From the NCBI GenBank assembly GCA_964016985.1, contig OZ024824.1, forward strand, positions 44,809,168 through 44,873,167: a stretch of 64,000 nucleotides of DNA. Reading direction: 5' to 3'. How positions within the stretch are numbered: position 1 is the first letter of the stretch; the number at the start of each line of letters is the position of its first letter. Made by a program: the position numbers and the translations under genes. Below the pieces are notes generated by a model. That model was not told the origin of the DNA and made no database searches. It saw only the letters and a program-made list of their open reading frames with translations. Origin of the DNA: Anodontia alba (lineage: Eukaryota; Mollusca; Bivalvia; Lucinida; Lucinidae). Of the stretch, positions 26,101-35,499 are shown piece after piece.

Positions 26101-28035
26101 TTCAAAATAGCTTTGAATTTTCACGAACTCTGAGAAGTCAAGGGGTTCCCTTTAATATTATTGTCTCTAGTATATATCAATATAAATGACTCAGTCCACT
26201 ATTCTTAAGAGTAACCCTGTATTTTGATTTTATTTGGTTCATATTTATACAGAACCTCCAGATCAAAAGGAATCCTCAAAACGAGTGTTTGTCTGTAATG
26301 GAAATATATGAGATTTTCACACATTTATTAAGGCACTCATGGTGTAATATTATAAATTTAAATCACTATTTTATTCTTATTTCTTAAATTATATAAGAGT
26401 TACTTTATAAAAGGAAATAAATACCAGGAATATTCAGCTGAATAGTTTTTTTTTTTTTTTTTTTTTTTTTATAAATAATCCATAAAATGAAGCTTTTCAA
26501 GGTATGATTACATTTGTCTTTTGATGTCCACTCTCTTAACACACTTTAAGCCACCTAGTGTGCATTTTCAAAAAAATAGGACCAGTACTTTGTTTCTATT
26601 TCTTGCCTAGCAAAAAGCAGTAAGTGCATGCAAGGAATATATAAATAGATAAGTTATCTGACCGAAATAACCAAGAAAATATTCGATTTTTCAAGAAACG
26701 GCCACATTTGTCTTCTGGTGTGAACTCATTTTAGCTACAAATTGACATTTTAAATTAGGCCCAGTATTAATTCTTGCTTGACATATATTTTACAAATACT
26801 CCTCAAATGTATGGCACAGCAGAGAGAAATTAACTGGAAATGCGTTTACATTTCAAAGTCCAAGATAGACGAATATACAGGTAAATGCTTTTCTTATTAC
26901 TCAAGAAAACATATTCTCTGGGTACTTATTAGAAGCAGCATCGTACCCAGAACGGAGAAATCAGAAAGTCAATACTGTTTGCTAGTATTGCCAACAATTG
27001 TGCATTTTAAGTAATGACTAAAATGTGTTCTCTGGTGTAACCCCAGTTTAGCTATAAATATACTTTTTAGTTCACCTGAGCAATAGCCACATAGTGAGCT
27101 ATTATGATCACTTGCCGTCCATCATCCGTTGTCGTCCGTTCCTCGTCCGTCTGTCCACATCTTTAAACAACTCCTCTGATAAACCTGTGCCAATTTTCTT
27201 CCAACTTCACATGGGACCTTCTGTTAAAGGGGATAAAAATTTGTACAAATGGTCACGACCATTAATTAAGATGGCCGCTATGCCCATATATGGTTAAAAC
27301 ACTTAAAAATCTTCTCTAGAACAAAGAAATATTTGAGGCTGAATCTTGGTATATAGCATGGAGGACTCATGGTGTACCAAGTTTGTTCAAATGATGATCG
27401 TAGGCTGACCTTTGATTTTTTAGTGCAATGTCGAATTTGCGTCCCCATGTACTTGTATTGAGAAAATTTTGAAAAGTCATTTTCTCAAAATGTATTAAAA
27501 ATTAATGGCTGAAACTTGCAATGCATGTTCAAAGAAGTAAAATGTTTTAGTTACAATAAAAAGAAACTTTGGCCTATCGAATCTTTTCTTACCAATTTAA
27601 TTCAAATCAGATAAGAAATAATGACTTCTGTGTATACTTTATTTTAGTTGTTTTTCACAGGAGCCATAACTCTTATATATGTCATACAGTAACAGTACAG
27701 CTGGTCCAAGAGATGAAACCTGATCATTTGATTATCTAATACTTGGTGCAGTTTGATGAAAGCCAAATAATACTTGAAACTCTATATGCCAATTTGATAT
27801 AAATCAGATAATAAATAATGACTAAATAATAAATAAATAACTAAATATTAACTAGGGTGTACACATTATTTTAATAAAGTGATTTTAAACCATCTCAGGG
27901 CCGTAGCTCTTGTATATGTAATAAAGTATAGCTGATTTAACAGCGGAAACTAGTTCTTTTGATTACCTAAAACTTGGTTCAGTTGGATAAATAAAAGATA
28001 GTACACGAAGGCCATAGAGTCACACAGGCTTAAAA

Positions 28036-28095
<60 letters not shown>

Positions 28096-30566
28096 ATCTT
28101 GGGAGATAATTTCAAAATAATCATTATCTATCATCTGAAGGGATAGAAGAATTGTTGCTCTTTCTGGTTTTCCTTACTGAATGATTGAGCATGTGATAAA
28201 AGCTTCAAAACCCCCAAAAAACCTAACATAATTACCACCTTTTTTTTTCATCTGAGTCTTAATTAAAGGAAAACGATTTGTTTTTCATGTAATAAAATAA
28301 TCGAAATTTGTGCACATGACCAGCCCTCTTTTTTGGCGCTGCCGAATGATTTTGCTTACCTACCTATAACATTTTTTATTCGTCACAGTTCTTACTTTCA
28401 AATAAAATATATTAGAAAAACAGTTAGATCTTTTTTCTAAAAAAAATCGACCTTTACATTTAGTACATCATTAATTACAATACCGTAAGGTAATATGTCG
28501 ACGTCATTTCTGCGTCGCGTACTGTGTCGGTCAGACATACTTGTCCTTATTTTGTTCATGATAATGTGATTAATATTTCATGAAATTGTTTTAAAATTCA
28601 CATGCACAACCATAACACCCTACCAAATATATCCGCTTACATTAGATAAATGCTGCAACAATTTTAGTTGCTCGAATGGCAGTGTACACGAACTCTTTGA
28701 TTAGCCCTCGTACTATGTGGAGAAAGAAGTAAACAGAAGGCTGTTATACTATATATGGACAAATGAGAAAACAGAAGTTTATTTTGTACTGTGTTGAGAA
28801 AAGGGTAAACAGTAGGCTGTTATACTATATGGACAAATGAGAAAACAGAAGGCTGTTATGTACTATGTGGAGAAAAAAGTAAAGAGTAGGCTGTCATACT
28901 ATGTGGACAAATGAGAAAACAGAAGGCTGTTATGTACTATGTGGAGAAAGGAGTAAACAAAATGCTTCTGCATACTATGTGGAGAGAGGAGCAATACCCA
29001 TAGAAACCGATACAAACTCCTCCAAATAAACAGCCACAGATTGTTCAAATAAACAATAATAGATCATCTCGCGTGTCATGTAACCAACAGGGTATTATTG
29101 TTATTTGGTTAGGATCGTATAGCTTTTTACTAGTCTTTCTTATAAATTGCGTTGTGTTCTATATAATAACCAATTTTAAATTAACTTTACTGCTGTAAAA
29201 CCAATACGTCCAGTTTATGCTAAAACGTAGACGGAGATCGGAATCTAAACGAATATTTCAAAAGCAAAAGACAATCTAATACTATCAGAAAACGACCTGA
29301 GGAACCCTGTTTAAGTATCGTGTATTTAACTGCTTCTGGCCATTTCTGAAATTGTAACTTACCTGCATATAGCAATTGTTATTACCAAATAACAATGGCC
29401 AAAGCTATTCTGTTTAAAATACCATTAAAAACTACCACCTGATCAGCTTAAACACTTAATATTAACGATCTATTATTGCATAAAAAGCAGTGCCGCACAT
29501 TATTAACAGCTATGCATTAACCGGCGAAAAGCCGTGTATTAACAAGGCAATTCACGCGCTGTCAATGCACGGCTACGCAACTTTCAATATGCCTGTACCG
29601 GGGCCACAGAATTGCTGCCGTCACGAGATATGTTCTGCCCGGCCCTAGAACGAGCATAGTCCGTGGAAATTTCATTCGCGAGACATCGGTGAAAAGGCGA
29701 AACAAAATAGTGCAAGAAATAACGCGAAATGTAGCAAATGTTTTCAGTTTTTATGCAATAATAGCGATCGAACATGGTTTTTCAATGCACTAACATTCGC
29801 CAGGTCCCTTGGGAGGTGTTGAAAACCGCGGCCTTCGGCCTCGGTTTTCAACACCTCCCACGGGACCTGGCGAATGTTAATGCATGAAAAACCATGTTTG
29901 ATCCCTATATTCATAAACAATTTGTGCAATATAACTATTCTACTAGTACAGCAGCACCACTTGTCCTGCCTGTTTCTTGAGGTGATGGATTATCATCAAA
30001 TATACATATCTCATAATGTCAATTTGAATTAGTTCCTACTGTTAACATCAGTGCTTATCACGCAATCAGTGAAATAGATCTACTTTACCATGCTGAGTTT
30101 AATACACTTACTTTAATAAGAGATGGAGGCTAAATTAATGAAGTTAATTAAGAAAATCAGTTAAGATGTACATGTACATAGCTGCTGGTATAATGACACT
30201 ATGTTATATGCGCCTAAACACAAATTCACAAAAGGTTTTACCCTTTGTCGACAGTGCCGAATCCGATGGTTTCGTAGTAGACAGATACGAGCCTGCTCAG
30301 ATAGCATGGATGGTAGGAAAATCTTCCACGGTTCATATCAATGGTGCGGCTAAAATGGTTCACTTACCAGTACCAAAAAGGAGACCAGTAAACAAAGACG
30401 CCACCCAGCCCATCTCGCCATCTCCTAATTCAAACACAGAGGCCAGCTCGCTGTACAATACGCCGAATGATTGGGGTATTCCAAGACACAGAAAATGAAG
30501 AACAAAATTTTCAAGTACAAGGAACAATCGTCGTGCAAAACCCTTGTAATTTAGATTCTTTTCCAT
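11315..30566 (-). CDS. SLC16-like monocarboxylate transporter, five exons, 3' end not found
   Basis: Exons join in one frame: 30368-30566, 21927-22070, 19921-20187, 13176-13556, 11315-11440. All four introns are GT-AG and phase 1, and exons 2-5 are multiples of three, giving about 372 codons. The product resembles the SLC16/MCT branch of the major facilitator family, proton-linked or facilitative carriers of monocarboxylates and related solutes in the plasma membrane. Recognisable segments are TM1-2 (IPQSFGVLYSEL, GWVASLFTGLL), TM2-4 (VATVAGSLLMTIGMVSSGF), the MCT signature before TM5 (NREFTDRRTVAMGLASTGSS), TM7-10 (exon 4) and TM10-11 (TDLVGLEDIGPAYGFLAMLE). The usual N-terminal DGGWGW motif is not seen, and the central loop is short. 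TM12 and the C-terminal tail are missing or lie beyond the retroelement. The substrate cannot be told. An upstream exon before 30566 is possible. Confidence 0.85.
11573..11680. mobile_element. Short palindromic MITE, CAACGTTGA type, copy 1
   Basis: Ends CCCAGCGGCAC and GTGCCTACTGGG are inverted. The interior is built of repeated CAACGTTGA-like palindromes. It lies just outside SLC16 exon 5, in intron 4. Confidence 0.65.
11872..11964. repeat. 93-bp near-perfect palindrome
   Basis: Arms of about 44 bp start AGCATTCTACATAAATC and return as its reverse complement around a GGTAG loop. Two small mismatches are seen within the arms. The GC-rich inner part contrasts with AT-rich surroundings. Confidence 0.85.
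12164..12266. mobile_element. Short palindromic MITE, CAACGTTGA type, copy 2
   Basis: Ends CCCAGCAGGCACACA and TGTGTGCCTGCTGG are inverted, with CAACGTTG motifs inside. Same family as 11573-11680 and 55884-55978. Confidence 0.7.
12267..13175. other. SLC16 intron 4, remainder, no gene seen
   Basis: AT-rich. A local dyad (TTAATCGGATAATCGATTAA) lies near 12760. No coding signal is visible. Confidence 0.5.
13176..13556 (-). CDS. SLC16-like exon 4
   Basis: Acceptor TTCTAG; donor GTAAGT. 381 nt, phase 1 to phase 1. It encodes residues 204-330, the start of the second six-helix half. The block ARVFVGFMGD matches the TM8-9 loop of the family. Confidence 0.87.
13557..14167. other. SLC16 intron 3, first part, no gene seen
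   Basis: AT-rich intron sequence with a short AAAT microsatellite near 13970. Nothing coding is seen. Confidence 0.5.
14168..14345 (+). repeat. Dispersed repeat, GGTTTAACGACACG type, copy 1
   Basis: The phrases GTTTAACGACACGG, CTTGTGGGTCGTTTTG and TCGTCTCCCAGAGAAA recur in reverse orientation at 16052-16277, so the two copies form a spaced inverted repeat in SLC16 intron 3. Confidence 0.65.
14998..15291 (+). repeat. A-rich (CAA)n/(AAAAC)n low-complexity tract
   Basis: Almost only A and C over 290 bases. It creates long spurious open frames on the minus strand made of F, V and L. Confidence 0.9.
15410..15540 (+). repeat. G-rich minisatellite, quadruplex-prone
   Basis: Repeats of GGGGGCGGGGGACGGG type, with many runs of four or five G. 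Single-strand G-quadruplex folding is likely by composition. Confidence 0.7.
16052..16277 (-). repeat. Dispersed repeat, GGTTTAACGACACG type, copy 2
   Basis: Reverse orientation copy of 14168-14345, with the phrases TTTCTCTGGGAGACGACAC and CCCACAAGGGTTAACGTG. The Mutator-like element starts just after it. Confidence 0.65.
16301..18030. mobile_element. Mutator-like DNA transposon carrying a C48 protease remnant
   Basis: The 9-mer CACACGTTG lies at 16292-16300 and again at 18031-18039, a fitting target duplication. The left terminus CCCGGTGACAAAACACGGAC matches, with mismatches, the reverse complement of the right terminus, TGGTGGTTGACAAACCACGG, over about 40 bp. Inside both ends lie many GGTCCGT subrepeats (16345-16575 and 17838-18020). 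Nine-bp duplications and long or subrepeat-rich ends are typical of Mutator superfamily elements, and capture of Ulp1-like genes by such elements is known in plants. No transposase is seen, so this is a non-autonomous copy. A GT/G microsatellite lies at 17117-17181. Confidence 0.65.
17345..17714 (-). pseudogene. C48 (Ulp1/SENP-like) cysteine protease fragment, inactive
   Basis: The frame from about 17714 to 17414 reads VQIFDTHPNDLGLHWICFS, then VVNLYDSAGG. These fit the His-containing and Asp-containing blocks of C48 proteases (HW and YDS). The segment SVQTNTNDRFYTIANM aligns with the family's Q...DCGLFAIA block, but the Cys is gone. After the TAA at 17414 a one-base shift brings in MRDHLIKELENQNITVFPP, the family's MR-x-HL tail. 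The 44.9-kb remnant belongs to the same family. It lies inside the Mutator-like element. Upstream parts are missing, and the open frame has no start. Confidence 0.68.
18532..18652 (+). repeat. G-rich minisatellite (GGGAGGGAAGTGGGG unit)
   Basis: About six irregular copies of a 17-22 bp purine-rich unit. Purine-only strand, quadruplex or triplex prone. Confidence 0.75.
18907..19117. mobile_element. MITE with GGGCC-AGTTGTTCAAA ends, copy 1
   Basis: The left end GGGCCAAGTTGTTCAAAG is inverted on the right as TTTAAACAACTGGGCCC. The interior has inverted blocks TCGTTAGCTTGACGA and ATACGTTAATTAACGAC. A second copy is at 48220-48440. Confidence 0.7.
19118..19920. other. SLC16 intron 3, last part, no gene seen
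   Basis: AT-rich, no repeat or coding signal recognised. Confidence 0.5.
19921..20187 (-). CDS. SLC16-like exon 3
   Basis: Acceptor TGCTTGTAG; donor GTATGT. 267 nt, phase 1 to phase 1. It encodes residues 115-203, covering TM4-TM6 and the conserved REFTDRRTVAMG block, ending in a basic loop (QKRPACQKQRK). Confidence 0.88.
20188..21126. other. SLC16 intron 2, first part, no gene seen
   Basis: It contains a small tandem dyad (CCGAGGTAGGATAACCTCGG near 20755) and the common phrase GGGAGACAAACACAATTTTGA near 20990. No coding signal. Confidence 0.5.
21127..21361 (+). repeat. Inverted repeat arm A (3' side of SLC16 exon 2)
   Basis: Matches the reverse complement of 22171-22389 with few mismatches. 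This arm has an extra 21-bp duplication (GGCACTCCCTGGACTTTTC). The open frames on both strands here are a by-product of the repeat. Confidence 0.88.
21927..22070 (-). CDS. SLC16-like exon 2
   Basis: Acceptor TTTGCAG ends at 22071; donor GTATAT begins at 21926. 144 nt, phase 1 to phase 1. It encodes residues 67-114, the rest of TM2 to the start of TM4. It sits between the two arms of an inverted repeat (21127-21361 and 22171-22389). Confidence 0.85.
22171..22389 (-). repeat. Inverted repeat arm B (5' side of SLC16 exon 2)
   Basis: Reverse complement of 21127-21361. The arms face each other across about 810 bp that include exon 2. Confidence 0.88.
22390..27059. other. SLC16 intron 1, middle, no gene seen
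   Basis: It holds a mollusc-type repeat near 24660-24900 (phrase GACAGAGTTGTCTCCC), an AC/GC microsatellite at 25478-25514 and a T-run at 26446-26470. Open frames near 24143-23832 and 24906-24511 have no recognisable domain and lie in or near repeats. Confidence 0.5.
27060..28030 (+). repeat. Dispersed repeat starting TTCACCTGAGCAATAGC
   Basis: The opening with CACCTGAGCAA, GTGAGCTATTATGATCAC and runs of CGTCCGT is a phrase I associate with an abundant bivalve dispersed repeat. Segments of about 300 bp inside repeat the pattern of GCCATAACTCTTATATATGT and TTTGATGAAAG. No protein is encoded. Confidence 0.5.
28039..28091 (+). repeat. (GT)n microsatellite
   Basis: Uninterrupted GT dinucleotides over about 53 bases. 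Confidence 0.98.
28715..28990 (+). repeat. Tandem repeat, GTAAACAGAAGGCTGTTATAC unit
   Basis: About six imperfect units of 38-42 bp sharing AACAGAAGGCTGTTAT and TACTATGTGGAGAAA. No coding frame is implied. Confidence 0.85.
29766..29903. repeat. 138-bp palindrome with GC-rich centre
   Basis: Arms start GATCGAACATGGTTTTTCA and return as TGAAAAACCATGTTTGATC. The centre is CGCGGCCTTCGGCCTCGG. Few mismatches. Likely a foldback MITE. Confidence 0.88.
30368..30566 (-). CDS. SLC16-like exon 1 (start uncertain)
   Basis: ATG at 30566; donor G|GTAAGTG at 30367. It encodes residues 1-66 with TM1 and the start of TM2. The frame stays open upstream to an AG at about 30590 (TTTTCCAG), so this may be an internal exon. 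A 110-codon open frame on the plus strand here is a shadow. Confidence 0.7.
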
Positions 30567-31218
30567 TTTTTGATACCATGGCTGGAAAACAAATGAGCTT
30601 TTTATCTGTAGGATTCACCAGGATTCACTAATTTTTGTGTAGAGTATTACTTAATATTCGATCACAGTAGTAAGTATGTTGTGTAATATATCATTACCTC
30701 TAATATGCACTTTAAACTTAAGTCTTATTCATTTTAAATCAGAAATGACATTTTATTCAAACTCTTTTACAGACAATTTGAATGAAATGTCGTCCGTTTT
30801 TCCGTGAAAAATATTTTAAATGTATTGCCAGCAGGTTAAGTTTAAGGTTTCAACTTCCTAATTCTTTAATTTGCTTCTCAAAGTGACACTTAGCATCTTT
30901 TAAGTGGATGGTTTGGAAAATATATAGATTTCAAAAACTACTAATGTTTTAAACCCATCTTTAAACGAAATGCGTCATTTATTCAGAAGTCACTTACCTC
31001 ACTCCCCATACTTTACCATCTTATGCAGTAAATGGGTGGGATGAGCGTCAGGTCAGAATTTTTTTTATGTAAATCATTAGATGTCGCATTTTATGAACAT
31101 ATAGCTCATAACTTATGCAAAATTAGTCATTAATATACCAGGTCCACTTTGTGCGTGATTAGATGGTGCGTCATTCTACTGAAACGTTCGAAGGATTGAC
31201 CTTGCTGACTAACATTTG
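30567..31218. other. Upstream of SLC16 exon 1, no gene seen
   Basis: AT-rich. No further exon could be supported. Confidence 0.5.
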
Positions 31219-31467
31219 CATCACGAAAACACGCCTATATAGTTTTGACCCCCTTAAACCCCACTTTTGTACAGTAAAACTGGGGTTTAGGGTGATATAT
31301 ACATTAATTTTCATATTTCGGCTCAAAAACATAGTTTGAGGGTACTCGTTAGAACCGCCTCTCTGTTTTGAGCAGAAATATGAAAACTATCAGATTTTTT
31401 CACCTGAAAGCTTTCACTTTTGGTGATAAAATTCTCAATACATTTGAAAAGGCTTGTTTTTGTAATA
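31219..31467 (+). mobile_element. Hairpin MITE family, copy 1 (one hairpin arm lost)
   Basis: Starts CATCACGAAAACACGCC and ends near TTGTTTTTGTAATAG. The left hairpin arm GGGTACTCGTTAGAACCGCC is present but its partner is deleted, leaving CTCTGTTTTGAGC. Confidence 0.85.
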
Positions 31468-32004
31468 GTCAGGAAGGTGCTTGCCTCAACTGAATCAAGT
31501 TCAGAGTTTGGGTTCTTAATTTCATTTATCCCATTCTTCTTTTCTTTTTCTCTCCTCTGGAAGATGGCTTGTCATGACTGAAATATTATTGTCAGGGCCA
31601 TTAAACCACGCTTTAAACAAATAAAATCAGGTTTCGTGGAGGGGAAGGCTTTGAAAGATCTTTGTTCTTTATATTTCACATGCTCGTAATATAACATAGA
31701 CACACACTTGATCAGTATATACCCTACAGTACATGTTTTCTACACGTCCATATGCTCTAGGTTTGTTTTGAAAGATTTTGTCTCGGGGTATTAAATGAAA
31801 GCAAACCGCAATTATACCTATACTCAGGAAATATATGAGCAGGATTTGCATGAAATTTTGTGAACTTACCTACTTCACGGTTCGTGAGTATTTGTGTTAT
31901 GGCTATATTTAGAATATAACTGTATAATAATGTTTACTTGCACTTGAAATTTGAACATGTGTGAAATGGACAGGAGAAATTACCTCCCAGAGGCTTTTGA
32001 TCCA

Positions 32005-32145
32005 ACTGACGTCACATCCGGTAGCCATATTGGATAATGTCATATCCAGTCGTCCATCTTGGATGACATCCGGTCGGCCACCTTGGAATGCCATCACGTC
32101 AAGCCGGCCACGTTGGATGACGTCATAGCACACCACTATATATAG
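32005..32145. promoter_or_regulatory. Tandem CRE/ETS/YY1-like motif cluster with TATA-like end
   Basis: Four irregular units of about 31 bp each combine TGACGTCA-like, ATCCGG-like and GCCATATTGGA or CCATCTTGGATG-like words. The cluster is followed by CTATATATAG at about 32134. The words resemble CREB/ATF, ETS and YY1 sites. It lies about 1.4 kb upstream of SLC16 exon 1, but could equally be a minisatellite with no role. Confidence 0.35.
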
Positions 32146-33329
32146 AATACGGTCACCGTTTGTTTTAAACATCGTACCATTTTTTCACGCCCGCGCTTCG
32201 TGCAGGTTAAGAACGCGTCATTTGCTCTATTCTAATAATGTTCTCGGATGCTGTATAGTTATCTTCGCGCTTATTGTTTTGAAACGTCTGTGGTGTTACC
32301 CTCATTGCCTCCTCATTACCTCCTCAATGACACCTCGCGCCTCCACATCTGCTCCTCTCAATTGTGGAGAGACTACCTAAAACAAGGTTGACTTGTTTTG
32401 GCGTCTTGTTTTCTATTGTTTTAAAGACTCCTTCTGCAGTCTCGAGAAGCTCTCTGTAAAATTAACTAATGCAATATTTGAAAACCCCGCAATTTTATGT
32501 TTAGGCTTACACATTAAGTAACCCGATACTGTTTTTTCACAATATGACCTAGGACAACATGTTTTGTATTGTTAATAATGAAGGTATTTTAAAGCTAGTG
32601 ACGTTTTTAACATACGTCGTTCGTAAATGCAAGCAGACGACTTTTTCAATACTTAAATATACAGGTGCATTTAAGGAGCACACGATATTTTGTCACTCAG
32701 GTTTTGTTGAGGCATTGGGAGTCAATGAGGCAATGAGGAGCTATATTTACATAATGAAACGAATCTAGGGAAGAAAAGTCTGCTTATGTCGTTAAGGTTT
32801 TCCCCTCCTCACCAAAAAAGGGGGTGGGGAAATGGCAATCTTATTGAGCGCACGGGGACTCGGGGAAGAGTTTGAAGAAGCATAGAGGTCATGCGGGACA
32901 TACAATATAAATGAGGTGTCAAAACGATATTGAAATAAATGGGACAATATTTCATCTTTGATTTTCTTTTTTTATATTCACAAAATATATGTGCATATCA
33001 CGAAGTTGGACAAAATAAAATGTAACACGCTTGACATCGAGTCAAGTCTCTCATTTTTTACACTTTCTGTATGATTGTCTAAGATGTCCCACTTCTCCTC
33101 TGTTTCTTCATTCTTTCGATCTAACTTGTGTCTTTTGGAGTTAAACCATTCGATTCACGTTTTCTGTTTTCGCGCAACACCTGCTCTTTGACTCTCTAAG
33201 CCATCTGTTCCGAGGGACTGACCAAAGTAAATCAGTGCAATCAGGAACTGACACAATCAGACCCACATCAAGTTGACTTTTAATTCATCGGCACCATTGC
33301 TACCTCCGCCTTCCTGGTTACCCATCATC

Positions 33330-33965
33330 ATAATCTCTGATCCGACAATCCTGGCGGGTCTTACTCTTTTAAGATTCTGTCGTCCAATAAATTTCATTTA
33401 CTGGTGGCAGATTTCCAAGCTTCCTTGGTGTCGGTCGTCGAGAAATTTCGAATCAGAAACCGTATTTTAACGGATAAGTAAATACAGTCCTTTTTGATGG
33501 CTTCAGACTACAATATTTCTTTAACAAAAACGTTCGGCTACGCTTTTCTGTAGGTCGGTAATACATTATCGTACACTTTCTTCCAAGCTTCCTCCTCGTC
33601 CACCACTTTTCCCCACATGTGGTTGGTGACTCTTTCATCAAACCCTGACTGACACCGCTCAAAAACCTCCTCTATCCATAAACGCCACGGGTCATCTGAA
33701 TCCTCTTCTGTACTATCTTTTTTCCGAATCCCCCTCCTCGTCATCACTATCATCATCGGTGTTATCTTGTATACTTGAGTCATTGTCATAAGCTTTATCG
33801 CTATCTTCGTCTTCTACGTCTTCTACGTTTCTTGGACTCTCACTATCATCGATCGTTTCATTGTCTTTTAAGTCGGCATGAATCGTTTTAACGTGTCGAC
33901 GCATGTTGTCTTCCGAAGTGTTTTGAGCAAATCTGACAAGCAATTATGATTTCTTTCTTCCTTCC
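33330..33965 (-). pseudogene. C2H2/acidic-domain protein pseudogene (multi-copy animal family)
   Basis: Reading right to left there is a CQIC...HFGR half-finger, then after a frame change NMRRHVKTIH, so one C2H2 finger is split by a frameshift. An acidic linker follows (DVEDEDSDKAYDND, DDDSDDEEGD). After another frame change comes DDPWRLWIEEVFERCQ and EEAWKKVYDNVLPTYRKA, then after further damage EAIKKDCIYLSVK and traces of a terminal LLDDRILKE. I recall a repeated invertebrate gene family with this order (finger, acidic stretch, DDPW, YRKA, RKFLL), but it has no assigned function that I know of. At least three frame changes and an internal stop make it a pseudogene. It is intronless, so it may be a retrocopy or part of a mobile element. 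Confidence 0.6.
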
Positions 33966-35446
33966 GGTGTAGAGGAGGAGTTCATTCCGATGTAAAGGGG
34001 GAGTTTGTTTATCCTGAAACGCTCCCCGATGTAACCACTTAGGCGACTTTCTCATGAATGAGGAGGAGGAGGAGGAAGACGTATAACCTTCAATAATATA
34101 GAAACAATCCGCATGGAAGCAGCCGGATAATCCAGGCCATGCGTATGAACTTTATTGCTTCGTCTTCTTGTAATCGCTCACCTATGACACTTCCTATATA
34201 ATACTATACGTGGATCCAGGTGGGACGGAACCCCGAAATGAGGAGGTACGAGGAGTCAATAAGGAGGCAATAAGGAATACGTCCAAGATGTCAGACAGCT
34301 GTGGTGTCCTCCAAAGACGGTCGGCCGGATGTGATAGCGTTCAACATGACCAACCGGATGTTGTGTCGGAGCTTCACAGGTGAGTAAGAACACTGAGTGA
34401 GGAAATGATTGTGCAATCGATAATCTATCTATGGTTCGTAAGAATTTACCCAAAACAACTCATTTAAGCTAGTTCCCCACAAATAACAGGATATCATGCC
34501 TAGCACGAAAATGTTATCACTTGGATGCCATCACCCGAACATAAAAATGCCATCAGGATATGCTGAACATGAAAACGTCATCACGCCTAAATTACAACAA
34601 TTTACGGATCAACATTCTTTTTCTGAATCGCATTTAACCATATTTGATCCGCCTTTGAAAAGAACTGCTACTAACTTCAACTTCTTTTTATTTTTTCTTT
34701 CTGCCCAAATTTTATCCGGATCGGTTCTCAGTGTCCACTCGACGAATTTGTCTGAAATTTGGGGATATAATAGATATGGATATAAAATTGCTTTAGAGGG
34801 TTTCAAAATTTAAAAGAGTGGACTCAAAGGGTCCCCGGGGGTATGCAGAAATCCGCTCAAATTTTATCCGGACGATTTCTCGGTAACCACTAGAGGAATT
34901 GTTCTTAAATTTCGGAATATGACAGATATTGATATGAAGTTTTGCAAGAGGGTTTCAAACGGAGCCCTCCCTCCAGTTCACATTAGGCTTAATATTTCAG
35001 AAACCGTTCAGGTACCACTCACTCCTTAACCATATATATTATTGTTCCTTATGATAAGATGCATTCAAAGACACAGACCGTGGATCTGCCGGGGTATGCT
35101 TCACCGCCTTCATCTTCTGACGACGAATTAAAATGGAATCGGTGTCCACATGGGAGATCATATTGGGTTCGTTTAGAAGACTTTATATATTTTTGGCAAC
35201 TCTTTAAAACAACATCCCCTTGTCTTATCAAAAGGACCCCTTAACTTCAAACCAGGGAGTCCCTGGGACCCTTATTTTCAAACTCTGAGGGAAACCCTGA
35301 TTATTATTTAATATCAGTAGGTACAAGGGTTAAACAACCAAAAGGTCTTCTATTTCTCTTGAACCTGTCAGAACCCCGGCAGAATAATTGTCCCTGAAAT
35401 TAGAAAATATTTTCAGTGTTATTGTCGAGGGCCTCTCCATTTATAA

Positions 35447-35450
<4 letters not shown>
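33966..35450. other. Intergenic, no gene seen; two-unit tandem repeat
   Basis: Two related blocks (about 34705-34815 and 34855-34970) share AAATTTTATCCGGA, the word TCTCAGTG or TCGGTAACC, and GAGGGTTTCAAA. Short open frames are not supported. Confidence 0.45.

Positions 35451-35453
<3 letters not shown>

Positions 35454-35497
<44 letters not shown>
35454..35497 (+). repeat. Poly(A) tract
   Basis: An unbroken A run over about 40 bases. Confidence 0.97.

Positions 35498-35499
<2 letters not shown>

Noticed and set aside
30166..30498. 110-codon plus-strand frame
   Set aside because: Antisense shadow of SLC16 exon 1.
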